Below are positions 1 to 7,034 of a stretch of 9,998 bases of DNA, one piece after another (the first letter of the stretch is position 1; each line of letters opens with the position of its first letter). The notes under the pieces are model-generated. The model had not been told where the DNA came from. It saw only the letters and a program-made list of their open reading frames with translations, and searched no databases. Source of the DNA: Marmoricola sp. (GTDB lineage: Bacteria; Actinomycetota; Actinomycetes; Propionibacteriales; Nocardioidaceae); contig JASLCW010000183.1 in the NCBI GenBank assembly GCA_030151765.1, positions 1 through 9,998 on the forward strand, read 5' to 3'. The position numbers and the translations under genes were made by a program.

Positions 1-1040
1 TCGCCATTGCGCAGGTCGCGCACGGCACCGGACTTCAGGGGTACGACGCAGCCGAAGCAGACGCCCATGCGGCAGCCCGAGGGCATCAGCACGCCGGCCG
101 CCTCGCCCGCGTCGAGGATCGGGGTCGCGCCATCGGCGTCGACGGTCGAGCCGGTACGACCGAAGGTCACCGTGCCGCCCTCGCCGGCTTCGATCAGGGT
201 CGGCCGGAACTGCTCGGTCTGCAGGTCCAGTCCGCGCTCCTCGTGGTGACGCGCGAGTGCGTCGAGCAGGCCGGCCGGACCACAAGCCAGCGTGGTGCGC
301 TCGTGAAGATCGGGCACGAGGGCCTCGAGCTCGGTGAGGTCGAGCACGCCGTGGACGTTGTCGTACCGGGCGATCAACCTGATCGCATCAGTCGCGGCGA
401 GCTCCTCGAGGTTGTCGATGAAGATCGACTCCGGCGCGGAGGGAGCGACGTGCAGGACGGTGATGTCGAGGTCCGCGCTGCGACGGAGGTGGAGCACGCC
501 TGAGTCAGTGACCGGGAAGAGGTTCCGCAGCATGCCGATCACCGGGGTGATGCCCGAGCCGGCGGTGATGAAGAGGAGCTTGCGGCTGGCGCTCGGCAGT
601 ACGAATTCACCGGCCGCCTGCTCCAGATGCACCATCGTGCCCGGCTGGCAGCGGTGCACCAGGTGATTGCTCACGACGCCCTCGGGCACGGCCTTGACCG
701 TGATGGAGATCAGGCCGTCGCGGCGGGGTCCGTGGGTCAGCGAGTAGGCGCGCCACTGGCGGATGCCGTCCACATCGACGCCGATGCGGATGTACTGACC
801 GGGCACGTGACCGGCCCAGTCGGCGCCCGGCTTCAGCACGAGGGTGGCGGCGTCGGCGGTCTCGGGGTGCACCTCGACGACACGGGCGCGCAGGTCGGCG
901 CCGCTGCGCAACGGCGCGAAGAGGTCCAGATAGTCCGCGGGCAGCAGCGGCGTGGTCGCGGCCTCGACGAACCGGGTCAGCCGGTGTCGCAGGGGGCGTG
1001 CCTCGGCCCGCGGTGTGGGCCGTACGTCGGTCGCGCTCAT
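1..1040 (-). CDS. Ferredoxin reductase fused to C-terminal [2Fe-2S] ferredoxin (3' end cut by window edge)
   Basis: The frame is open from an ATG at 1040-1038 to the window edge, giving 346 complete codons and no stop. Visible in order: an N-terminal extension (about 1-50); an FAD-binding barrel with the R-x-Y-S flavin motif (RAYS, residues 97-100); a nucleotide-binding domain with the glycine-rich segment FITAGSGITP (157-166) and ACGPAGLLDAL (252-262); then a plant-type ferredoxin domain with ligands C323, C328 and C331 in the C-x4-C-x2-C pattern. The fourth cysteine should lie beyond the edge. Members of this family move electrons from NAD(P)H through FAD and the iron-sulfur cluster to an oxygenase or desaturase. 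The layout resembles the reductases that serve actinobacterial fatty-acyl desaturases (for example the Rv3230c/DesA3 pair of Mycobacterium tuberculosis), so a desaturase may follow outside the window. GAGG lies 8 bases before the ATG. A GTG at 1049-1047 is an alternative start. The fold is firm; the partner is inferred. Confidence 0.93.
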   Translation of the reverse strand, partial: MSATDVRPTPRAEARPLRHRLTRFVEAATTPLLPADYLDLFAPLRSGADLRARVVEVHPETADAATLVLKPGADWAGHVPGQYIRIGVDVDGIRQWRAYSLTHGPRRDGLISITVKAVPEGVVSNHLVHRCQPGTMVHLEQAAGEFVLPSASRKLLFITAGSGITPVIGMLRNLFPVTDSGVLHLRRSADLDITVLHVAPSAPESIFIDNLEELAATDAIRLIARYDNVHGVLDLTELEALVPDLHERTTLACGPAGLLDALARHHEERGLDLQTEQFRPTLIEAGEGGTVTFGRTGSTVDADGATPILDAGEAAGVLMPSGCRMGVCFGCVVPLKSGAVRDLRNG

Positions 1041-1185
1041 GTCCGTCACCTCGTCCCTCGGTGTCGGACCTGAGACTGGCGTCCAACCCTTCGCTCGCTC
1101 ATACGGCCATCCTGACTGACAGGAGGGCGTAAACTCATGGCCGCAGAACGTGAATCTCTCCATCTCTTTTGTTCGCAGGTGATAA
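1041..1185. promoter_or_regulatory. Divergent intergenic region between reductase and PucR-type regulator
   Basis: These 145 bases separate two divergently transcribed genes and must hold both promoters. A GAGG (about 1049-1052 on the complement) precedes the minus-strand ATG, and AGGTGAT (1177-1183) precedes the plus-strand ATG at 1186. A short inverted repeat TCCTG-ACTGA-CAGGA lies at 1110-1124 and could be an operator half-pair, though 5-base arms are weak evidence. I could not place a convincing -35/-10 pair on either strand. A divergent regulator commonly controls its neighbour, so PucR-type control of the reductase is a reasonable inference. Confidence 0.5.
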
Positions 1186-2382
1186 ATGTCCGGCAGTCAG
1201 GGGCAACTCCGCTTCAGTGCCCGCGCCGTCGGCGCCATGCGTGCGGCGCTGCCGCAGGTGGCCGATGCGGTCGTCCAGGCGGTCGTCGCCGAGGTCCCCA
1301 GCTATTCGCGCGCCTTCGCGGGCCCGATGGGCGACACCATCCGCGACGCGGTCGGCCTCGCCCTCGACGGCTTCCTCAGCGAGGTCGACGCCTCCCGCTC
1401 GACCGAGCAGGACACCTCGGGGATGGTCCGTCAGGGCGCCTACAACCTCGGCCGCGGCGAGGCCCGTTCGGGACGCACGATGGATGCGCTGCTGTCGGCG
1501 TACCGCGTGGGCGCCCGGGTCGCCTGGCACGAACTCGCGCAGCCGGCGGTGGCCAGCGGCATGTCCGCCGAGCGCGTGATGGTCTTCGCCGAGAATGTCT
1601 TCGCCTACATCGACGACCTCTCCGCGGTGAGCGTCGCCGGGCACAGCGACGAACTCGAGACCACCGGCCGCGTTCGGCAGCGCCTGCTCGAGCGACTGGC
1701 CGGCCTGCTGATCGAGGGCGCCGAGCCCGACGTACTGCTGGCGGCGGCGCGGCGTGCCGAGTGGGAGCCTCCGGAGACGCTGACCGCGGTGCTGCTCCCG
1801 ACGGCGCGGCTTCGTGCGGTGACGACGACGCTCGGTGCGGCCGGCAGCCGGGCGCTGGTCCTCGCCGGTGACCTCCCCGGGCTCGCCGAGTCGGGCAATC
1901 TGGCCGCGCTGCTGATCCCGGACTCCACCCGCAGGGTGCTGCGGCGGGTGCTGCGCGAGGACCGGGCGATCATCGGCCCGACGACGGAGTGGCTGCATGC
2001 CGGCGACTCCTTCCGGCGTACCGTCCGGGCCCGGCTGATCCTCGGCCGGCGTACGGAGACGATCGACACCGAGGAGCATCTGGTCGAACTGGTCCGCCGC
2101 GCGGACGAGCGCGCGCTCGCCGACCTGCAGGCCCGGGCGCTCGCACCCCTCGCCGGTCAGAAGCCCGCGAGCCGGGCCAAGCTCGAGGAGACGCTGCGGG
2201 CCTGGCTGCTCTGCCAGGGTCGCCGGGAGGCGGTGGCGGAGGCACTCTTCATCCACCCGCAGACGGTCCGGTACCGGATGGGCCAGCTGCGCGAACTCTT
2301 CGGCGACCGCCTCAACGACCCGGTCGCCGTCGGCGAACTCGTCATCGCCCTGGGGATCGGTCCCAACCCCTCATCACGCTGA
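1186..2382 (+). CDS. PucR-family helix-turn-helix transcriptional regulator
   Basis: 398 residues. The first ATG (1186) follows an in-frame TAA at 1183-1185, so the start cannot lie further upstream, and AGGTGAT just before it is a usable ribosome site. The N-terminal two-thirds is a helical sensor-like region (about 15-150, similar in character to the RsbRD N-terminal domain often found in this group), followed by a middle region (about 165-300) where PucR/CdaR proteins carry a degenerate GGDEF-like domain. The C-terminal DNA-binding domain is clear: LEETLRAWLL (333-342), then AVAEALFIHPQTVRYRMGQL (349-368), the recognition-helix pattern H-P-Q-T-V-R-Y-R typical of PucR proteins. Such regulators are usually transcriptional activators or repressors of nearby metabolic genes. 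Here the divergent reductase is the obvious candidate target. The ligand is unknown. Its stop codon TGA (2380-2382) overlaps the first unit of the inverted repeat array by two bases. Confidence 0.93.
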   Translation: MSGSQGQLRFSARAVGAMRAALPQVADAVVQAVVAEVPSYSRAFAGPMGDTIRDAVGLALDGFLSEVDASRSTEQDTSGMVRQGAYNLGRGEARSGRTMDALLSAYRVGARVAWHELAQPAVASGMSAERVMVFAENVFAYIDDLSAVSVAGHSDELETTGRVRQRLLERLAGLLIEGAEPDVLLAAARRAEWEPPETLTAVLLPTARLRAVTTTLGAAGSRALVLAGDLPGLAESGNLAALLIPDSTRRVLRRVLREDRAIIGPTTEWLHAGDSFRRTVRARLILGRRTETIDTEEHLVELVRRADERALADLQARALAPLAGQKPASRAKLEETLRAWLLCQGRREAVAEALFIHPQTVRYRMGQLRELFGDRLNDPVAVGELVIALGIGPNPSSR

Positions 2383-2553
2383 GACCCCACGCAAATGCAC
2401 CAAAAGAGCCCTGAGACCCCACGCAAATGCATCACGAGGCCGCCGAGACCCCACGCAAATGCATTACGTATGCATTCCCGTGGGGTCTCACCCACTTGAG
2501 AATGCATTTCTGTGGGGTCTCGGCAGGTTGAGAATGCATTTGGGTGGGGTCTC
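2381..2553. repeat. Symmetric 3+3 inverted array of a 20-base repeat, 32-base period
   Basis: Three forward units start at 2381, 2413 and 2445. Three reverse-complement units occupy 2470-2489, 2502-2521 and 2534-2553. Within each arm the start-to-start step is exactly 32 bases, and all three forward/reverse pairs share one centre, position 2467. In forward orientation each unit is GAGACCCCAC (identical in all six), two variable bases (GC, GC, GC, GG, AG, CC), then AAATGCAT or close to it (unit 1 ends CAC; unit 4 has GAATGCAT). A pyrimidine precedes each unit. The 12-base spacers differ, except that both spacers of the right arm begin TCTCAA when read in the unit direction. The central spacer is TACGT. 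Folded, the region could form a three-stage cruciform or RNA hairpin with unpaired spacers. It fills the gap between two convergent genes. It could be a bidirectional terminator, a REP/REPIN-like element or a phased protein-binding array; the function is unknown. Confidence 0.95.
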
Positions 2554-2570
2554 GGCGTTGGGGAGAGAGG

Positions 2571-3644
2571 TCAGTCCTCCCAGCGGAAGAGCTTCGCGGC
2601 GATCGCCGTGAAGACGACGGCGAAGCCGAGCAGGATCGCCATCGGCGCTACGACGGCCGACGCGCCCATGCCCCGCACCATCAGGTCGGACATGCCCTCG
2701 GTCAGGTGACCCATCGGGAGGAAGTCGGCCACCTTGCGCAGCCAGTCCGGCGCCACGTCCAGCGGGATGAAGGCGCCGCCGAGGAAGGACATCGGCAGCA
2801 CGATCAGGTTCGCCAGGCCCGACGCGGCCTCCTCAGTCTTCGAGATCGCGCCGGCGATCAGGCCGATCGCCATGAAGACGAGCATCCCGCACAGGGCGAG
2901 CGGCAGCGCCAGGAACCAGGAGCCGGTGAGCTGGAGGCCGAAGAGCACCTTGGCGACCACGACGAAGAGCGCGAACTGTGCGGTCGCGATGGCCAGCGAC
3001 ACCAGGACCCGTGAAGCGACCATCGCGCCGGATCCGCTCGGGGTCAGCCGCAGCCGGCGCAGCAACTGGGTCTTGCGCCAGTTGACCAGGGTCATCGCGC
3101 CGCCGAAGGTGCCGCCCATCGCGAGCGCGAAGCCGAGCAGGCCGGGGGTGAGGTACTGGATGGGCTTCAGTGAGCTGTCCTCGACCGACTCCGGGTGCAG
3201 GCTGACCACCGGCTTGGCACCCGACGCGGCCAGATTGGCCTGGTCGATGAAGGCGCTCATGGTGCCGCGGACGGTGGCCGCCTTCACCTGGTCGGCATTG
3301 GAATAGTGCAGCACCAGCGTGGCGCCCTGCTGCTCGATCATCGCGTCGGCCTTGCCCTGCCGGACCTTCTTCAGGGCGGCATCGCGATTCGAGCTCGGCG
3401 TGACCTTGAAGAGCTGGTCCCACTGCTTCTTCGCCGGCGCGGGCAGGTTGTCGACGAAGGTCACCTTGCCGACCGCGAGTACGTCGGCCCGGGGGGTGTC
3501 ATTGCTCGAACCGCTGTTGAGCGCTCCGAAGAGCAACAGGAAGAAGAGCGGGAAGGCCATCATCCAGAAGAGGGTCTGGCGATCCCGCAGGAAGGCCTTC
3601 CACTGCGCGAAGGCCAGTGCCCGGAAGCCCTGCATGCCCCTCAT
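2571..3644 (-). CDS. ABC-2 type transporter permease
   Basis: 357 residues. The arrangement is typical of single-gene ABC-2 export permeases: a cytoplasmic N-terminus, a first membrane helix at about 24-42, a large extracytoplasmic loop (about 43-163), then five further hydrophobic segments near 164-187, 208-235, 243-267, 273-292 and 328-350. The segment SFLGGAFIPLDVAPDWL (286-302) followed by LPMGHLTEGM (309-318) is the conserved region between the fifth and sixth helices in this family. The ATG (3644-3642) overlaps the stop of the ATPase gene as ATGA, and GGGAG lies 8 bases upstream inside the ATPase gene, so the two are probably translationally coupled. It forms the membrane channel of an exporter for an unknown substrate (lipid, drug or polysaccharide are all possible). 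The gene ends 17 bases from the inverted array. Confidence 0.95.
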   Translation of the reverse strand: MRGMQGFRALAFAQWKAFLRDRQTLFWMMAFPLFFLLLFGALNSGSSNDTPRADVLAVGKVTFVDNLPAPAKKQWDQLFKVTPSSNRDAALKKVRQGKADAMIEQQGATLVLHYSNADQVKAATVRGTMSAFIDQANLAASGAKPVVSLHPESVEDSSLKPIQYLTPGLLGFALAMGGTFGGAMTLVNWRKTQLLRRLRLTPSGSGAMVASRVLVSLAIATAQFALFVVVAKVLFGLQLTGSWFLALPLALCGMLVFMAIGLIAGAISKTEEAASGLANLIVLPMSFLGGAFIPLDVAPDWLRKVADFLPMGHLTEGMSDLMVRGMGASAVVAPMAILLGFAVVFTAIAAKLFRWED

Positions 3645-4543
3645 GCCCGGTACTCCCGTCCGGTGAGCTGGAGGAAGACGTCCTCCAGGGTGCCGGCCGC
3701 CACCGTGACCCCGTCGAGCGCCTCGCGTTCGGCGAGCGCCGCGAGCACGGGCCCGGGTGTCGACGTGGTCATCACCAGAGCGTCATCGGACTCGGCCACT
3801 CCTTCGACGCCGGGAATGGCGGCGGCCATCTCGGTGGCCAGGACGCCGCGGTCGACGGTGATCCGGTGGGGAGCGTCGATCGCCGCGATCAGCGAGCGCG
3901 GCCGGTCGGAGGTGAGGATCCGGCCGTGGTCCATGATCGCGACCTGGTCACAGAGCGTCTCGGCCTCGTCCATGTAGTGCGTCGTGAGTACGACGGTCCG
4001 GCCCTCCTCGTTGATCGAGCGCAGTGCATCCCAGAGATTGCGTCGCGCCTGCGGATCGAGGGCGGCGGTCGGTTCGTCGAGGAAGACCACCTGCGGGTCG
4101 TGCACCAGCGAGCAGGCGATCGAGAGTCGCTGCGCCTGGCCGCCGGAGAGCTTCTCGGTCAGTGTCTCCCGTTTCTCGGTCAGCCCGAACTGCTCCAGCA
4201 GCGCGTCGCATCGTGCGGGCGGGGCGTCGTACAGGCGGCCGAAGGTGTGGATCTGTTCGGCGGTGGTGAGCTTCGGGAAGAAGGCCGAGGCCTGGAACTG
4301 CACACCGATGCGCGGCAGCAGCTGCGGATTGCGTGGCCACACCGGCAGGCCGGCGATCGTCGTCTCGCCGGCGTCGGCCTTCCTGATGCCCTCGATCAAC
4401 TCCAGCAGGGTCGTCTTGCCGGCGCCGTTGGGGCCGAGGATGCCGAAGAAGGCACCGTCCTCGACGCTCAGGTCGACGCCGTCGACCGCCACGTTGTCGC
4501 CGTACTGCTTTCGGAGCCCCGAGGCTTCGATGATCGCACCCAT
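3641..4543 (-). CDS. ABC transporter ATP-binding protein (multidrug/ABC-2 export type)
   Basis: 300 residues from the ATG at 4543-4541. All nucleotide-binding elements are present: Walker A GPNGAGKTT (37-45), Q-loop glutamine near 82-84, ABC signature LSGGQ (132-136), Walker B VVFLDEP (152-158), D-loop ALD (161-163) and switch histidine H189 in TTHYMDEAE. The roughly 80-residue C-terminal extension (about 220-300), ending in GTLEDVFLQLTGREY, is characteristic of the DrrA/CcmA-like ATPases that partner ABC-2 permeases. The frame is open up to 4609, but the extra 22 residues would lie over the upstream coding region and have no family character. The start at 4543 has the SD-like AGGTAGG about 10 bases upstream, overlapping the previous stop codon. 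The protein powers the permease encoded immediately downstream, with which it shares a 4-base overlap. Confidence 0.96.
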   Translation of the reverse strand: MGAIIEASGLRKQYGDNVAVDGVDLSVEDGAFFGILGPNGAGKTTLLELIEGIRKADAGETTIAGLPVWPRNPQLLPRIGVQFQASAFFPKLTTAEQIHTFGRLYDAPPARCDALLEQFGLTEKRETLTEKLSGGQAQRLSIACSLVHDPQVVFLDEPTAALDPQARRNLWDALRSINEEGRTVVLTTHYMDEAETLCDQVAIMDHGRILTSDRPRSLIAAIDAPHRITVDRGVLATEMAAAIPGVEGVAESDDALVMTTSTPGPVLAALAEREALDGVTVAAGTLEDVFLQLTGREYRA

Positions 4544-4553
4544 GGGCGCGAAC

Positions 4554-6998
4554 CTACCTGCGGACAGTGACCTTCTGCACCCGGGCATTGCGGAAGTGCA
4601 CGCGAACATCTGCCCGCTTGACGCCCTTCGGCGTACGCCGGATCGCGCAGTAGCTGTAGGTCTCGTTGCGGCGCAGGTGCGGCTGCCCGAGCTTCTTCAG
4701 TACGACGGACGACCGGGTTCCCTTGCGCAGCGAGGTGAAGGCCTTGACCTTCTTCCGGGTCGAGGGCATCCGGCAGGCGTCGTTGGCGATCCCGTCGGCA
4801 CGCTCCCACATCTCCAGGTAGGCCTCGGCGCCGCGGCTCATGTCCGCGACGATCGCGTTGCCCTTGATCATGCGGAGGTCCTGGATCCAGTCCGGGTAGA
4901 GCCCGTACTGGTCGACGCCGTCCTTGTTGATGTCGTAGACCCGCTGGCCGCTGACCTGCTTGGACACGGTCACGCCGCCGAGTGCCTTGAAGGGATAGCG
5001 CACCGGGTTCTTGGAATTGCCCGACCTCGGCGGACCCTGGGCGCCGAGGCCGTTCATGTCGGCGCCGTAGCCGACACCCCAGTAGTAGCGACCGTCCATG
5101 ATCTTGGTCAGTTGCTGCCACTTGCCGCTGAAGCCGTCGCTGGCACCGGCGTACGGCCCGATGAAGCCGCCGAGCTTGTAGATCCGCGGCAGTGCCTCGT
5201 TGTCCGCCCACGAGTGGCTGGAGATGATGCCGTGGTACTTCAGCCGGCCGAGCAGGTCGAGCGCACCGCGCCGGGTCTTCGAGTCGAAGTGGTCGACGTC
5301 GACGATGATGTGTCGTTTCGCCATGCCGCGGATCATCTGTCCGCCGAGCGGGGTGAGCCCGCGGCTGTTGCACTGGTTGCCCGGCGGGTACAGCGGCAGC
5401 GCCAGCGGGAGGTTCAGCGCGGCCAGCGGGCCGAAGAGCAGGCCGAGCTGTTGGAGCTCCTGCTGCGGGATGTCGGTGGTGCTGAGCTGCCGGTTGTCCG
5501 CGGGCTGGCCCTTCGCGCAGGCGCCCATGTGGAAGAAGGTGCCGTTCTGCACGAAGTTGCCGAGGTTGGTGGCGATGCCGTTGAAGCCCTCGTCGCCTTT
5601 CGCGCCACCGAAGGCATTGTCGAACTTGTGGGTGATCACCATCTGGCGCACACCGAGGCGGTGCAGTTCGTCGAGTCCCTTGTCGATGGTCGCCTGGTTG
5701 CAGTTGATGCCGGCGTCGAGGTGGACGGTCGAGAGGATGTCACGCACCGCACCGAGCTTGCTGCAGTCGAAGATGTCCGAGGTCTCGGTGCCGAGGACGA
5801 CGGCGAGCTTGCCCTGGTTGATCACGGTGCGGGCCTGCTCCGGCGAGGTGACGATGCGGTACCAGCCCTTGCCCGGTCCGCCCCATTGCGCGTCGATGTA
5901 GTTCTCCAGCTCGTGCATCAGCTTCGCCTGCTTGCGCACCTGGTACATGTCATTGCAGGTCTTGGTGATCGTGGCGAGGGGATTGCCCATGTTGGGGTAG
6001 ATCTCGCAGAGCACCTCGTTCTCGACCATGAGGTTGACCAGGATCCGCTGCCCGGCGCGCCAGGATCGCTCCACCCAGCGGTAGTAGGTGCCTTCGTGGG
6101 TCAGCGAGCCGTACGACGGCCAGTCCTTGAAGGTCGGCCAGCCCGTCGGGTCGTGGCTGGTCTTGCCCGACAGGATGATCTCCGGCAACACCGCCTGCCC
6201 GTTGGTGGCGATGTGGTCCGGGCAGTCCCTGAGCGCCACGGTGACGCCGTAAGGGTCCCATGGCTTGCCGCAGTGGATGCCGCCGCCCAGGAAGGGAAAG
6301 GCCATCATGTGCAGGTGGTCGTCGACGTAGCCGCGCACCTCGGCGAGCGGCGAGGTGCCGCGATAGGTGCGGCCGGTCTCGTTGAGCCCGATCTCGGGCC
6401 AGGCCGCGCAGCCGCCGGTGCGCTGCAGGCGGAAGGCCGAACCGGTGCTTCCGGTCGTGAGCGCGGAGCCGTCGGCGTGCAGCCAGGAGGAGCCGTTGCG
6501 GAAGGTGATCCGGCCCTTGCCGGCATTCGCGGTCCAGATCCCGGCCTCGCTGGGTGCCGAGGCGGCGGTGAGGATCGAGCCCGCGGTGGGGAAGGACTTG
6601 CGGGCGTCGTACAGCAGGTACTGGCCGAGCGCGGTCGCCTGGAAGTGGAAGGGCACCGCCTTCGCGAGCGTCGCCGCGCCGACGGCGTACGACGTGCCGG
6701 TGCGGTTCACCCAGCGACCGTTGGGGGCCTGCAGCGCATAGCAACCCTGTGCCATCGCGTACCGGTTGGTCGGCACCTTCGGCGGCATCGGCGCGGTGGG
6801 CACCGTCGAGAGCAGCTTCGGTCCCGCGGCCGCCCGCTGCGCCTGGGCGCTCTGCGGTCCGACGGGGAGGTGTCCCTTGCCCGACGCGGTCGCCGGCCCG
6901 GCCGCTACGCCGACGAGTGCCGTCGCTCCCGCGACCACCCCGACGAGTCCCCGCCCGACGGTGTTGAACCGATTGAAACGTGTTCCAAGAATCCGCAC
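4554..6998 (-). CDS. Large secreted protein with membrane-dipeptidase (M19)-like metal-binding core
   Basis: 814 residues from a GTG at 6998-6996. An Arg-containing N-region, a hydrophobic stretch (about 17-34) and an Ala-rich end near A38/S39 form a signal peptide; no lipobox is seen. Residues about 85-198 (CYALQAPNGRWV, then SSWLHADGSAL) look like a beta-trefoil/fascin-like domain. The core (about 225-730) has a pattern expected of an M19-like amidohydrolase barrel: HLH (228-230), E405 in GTETSD, H457 in ITHKFDNAF, VDVDHFDSK with H570, ISSHSW with H595, and GYGADMNG with D647. Renal-dipeptidase proteins have H-x-D at the first site, so H-x-H here is a departure. Residues about 754-812 (SLRKGTRSSVVLKKLGQP, then VRVHFRNARVQKVTV) resemble a BamE/SmpA-like fold. 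Ten cysteines in the exported part suggest disulfides. Substrate is unknown. A cell-wall or extracellular peptide or amide is one inference; a catalytically altered relative is the alternative. Confidence 0.85.
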   Translation of the reverse strand: MRILGTRFNRFNTVGRGLVGVVAGATALVGVAAGPATASGKGHLPVGPQSAQAQRAAAGPKLLSTVPTAPMPPKVPTNRYAMAQGCYALQAPNGRWVNRTGTSYAVGAATLAKAVPFHFQATALGQYLLYDARKSFPTAGSILTAASAPSEAGIWTANAGKGRITFRNGSSWLHADGSALTTGSTGSAFRLQRTGGCAAWPEIGLNETGRTYRGTSPLAEVRGYVDDHLHMMAFPFLGGGIHCGKPWDPYGVTVALRDCPDHIATNGQAVLPEIILSGKTSHDPTGWPTFKDWPSYGSLTHEGTYYRWVERSWRAGQRILVNLMVENEVLCEIYPNMGNPLATITKTCNDMYQVRKQAKLMHELENYIDAQWGGPGKGWYRIVTSPEQARTVINQGKLAVVLGTETSDIFDCSKLGAVRDILSTVHLDAGINCNQATIDKGLDELHRLGVRQMVITHKFDNAFGGAKGDEGFNGIATNLGNFVQNGTFFHMGACAKGQPADNRQLSTTDIPQQELQQLGLLFGPLAALNLPLALPLYPPGNQCNSRGLTPLGGQMIRGMAKRHIIVDVDHFDSKTRRGALDLLGRLKYHGIISSHSWADNEALPRIYKLGGFIGPYAGASDGFSGKWQQLTKIMDGRYYWGVGYGADMNGLGAQGPPRSGNSKNPVRYPFKALGGVTVSKQVSGQRVYDINKDGVDQYGLYPDWIQDLRMIKGNAIVADMSRGAEAYLEMWERADGIANDACRMPSTRKKVKAFTSLRKGTRSSVVLKKLGQPHLRRNETYSYCAIRRTPKGVKRADVRVHFRNARVQKVTVRR

Positions 6999-7005
6999 CG
7001 GCCGA

Positions 7006-7022
7006 CGATACCCCGGGTATCG
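7006..7022. promoter_or_regulatory. Short perfect dyad upstream of the secreted-hydrolase gene
   Basis: CGATACCC-C-GGGTATCG has 8-base perfect arms around one central base. It lies in the 36-base gap (6999-7034) between the dehydrogenase stop and the GTG start, 7 bases before that start. No Shine-Dalgarno sequence is visible in this gap. The right half of the dyad on the coding strand includes TATCGT ending 6 bases before the GTG, a position that would fit a -10 element for a leaderless transcript. It could therefore be an operator or promoter internal to the gene cluster, or simply chance. Confidence 0.4.
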
Positions 7023-7034
7023 GTCGCGGAAGGG

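Noticed and set aside
1137..1871. Plus-strand frame beginning with ATG at 1137
   Set aside because: It overlaps the PucR-type gene in another frame and is extremely Arg/Gly/Pro-rich, as expected for an out-of-frame reading of high-GC coding DNA.
2157..2507. Minus-strand reading frame running through the array into the regulator gene
   Set aside because: It lies antisense to a well-supported regulator gene and its sequence over the array is just translated repeat; no start context or family character.
2381..2553. Array as a CRISPR locus
   Set aside because: Repeats of 20 bases with 12-base spacers, half of them inverted, and no cas genes nearby do not fit any CRISPR architecture.
2381..2553. 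Restriction sites GAGACC (BsaI) and ATGCAT (NsiI) in each unit as evidence of engineering
   Set aside because: They are simply parts of the conserved repeat; variable middle bases, unequal spacers and natural flanking genes give no sign of construction.
4544..4609. Upstream start of the ABC ATPase at 4609
   Set aside because: It would overlap the coding end of the secreted hydrolase by 56 bases and adds 22 residues with no ATPase similarity; 4543 has an SD-like sequence at a reasonable distance.
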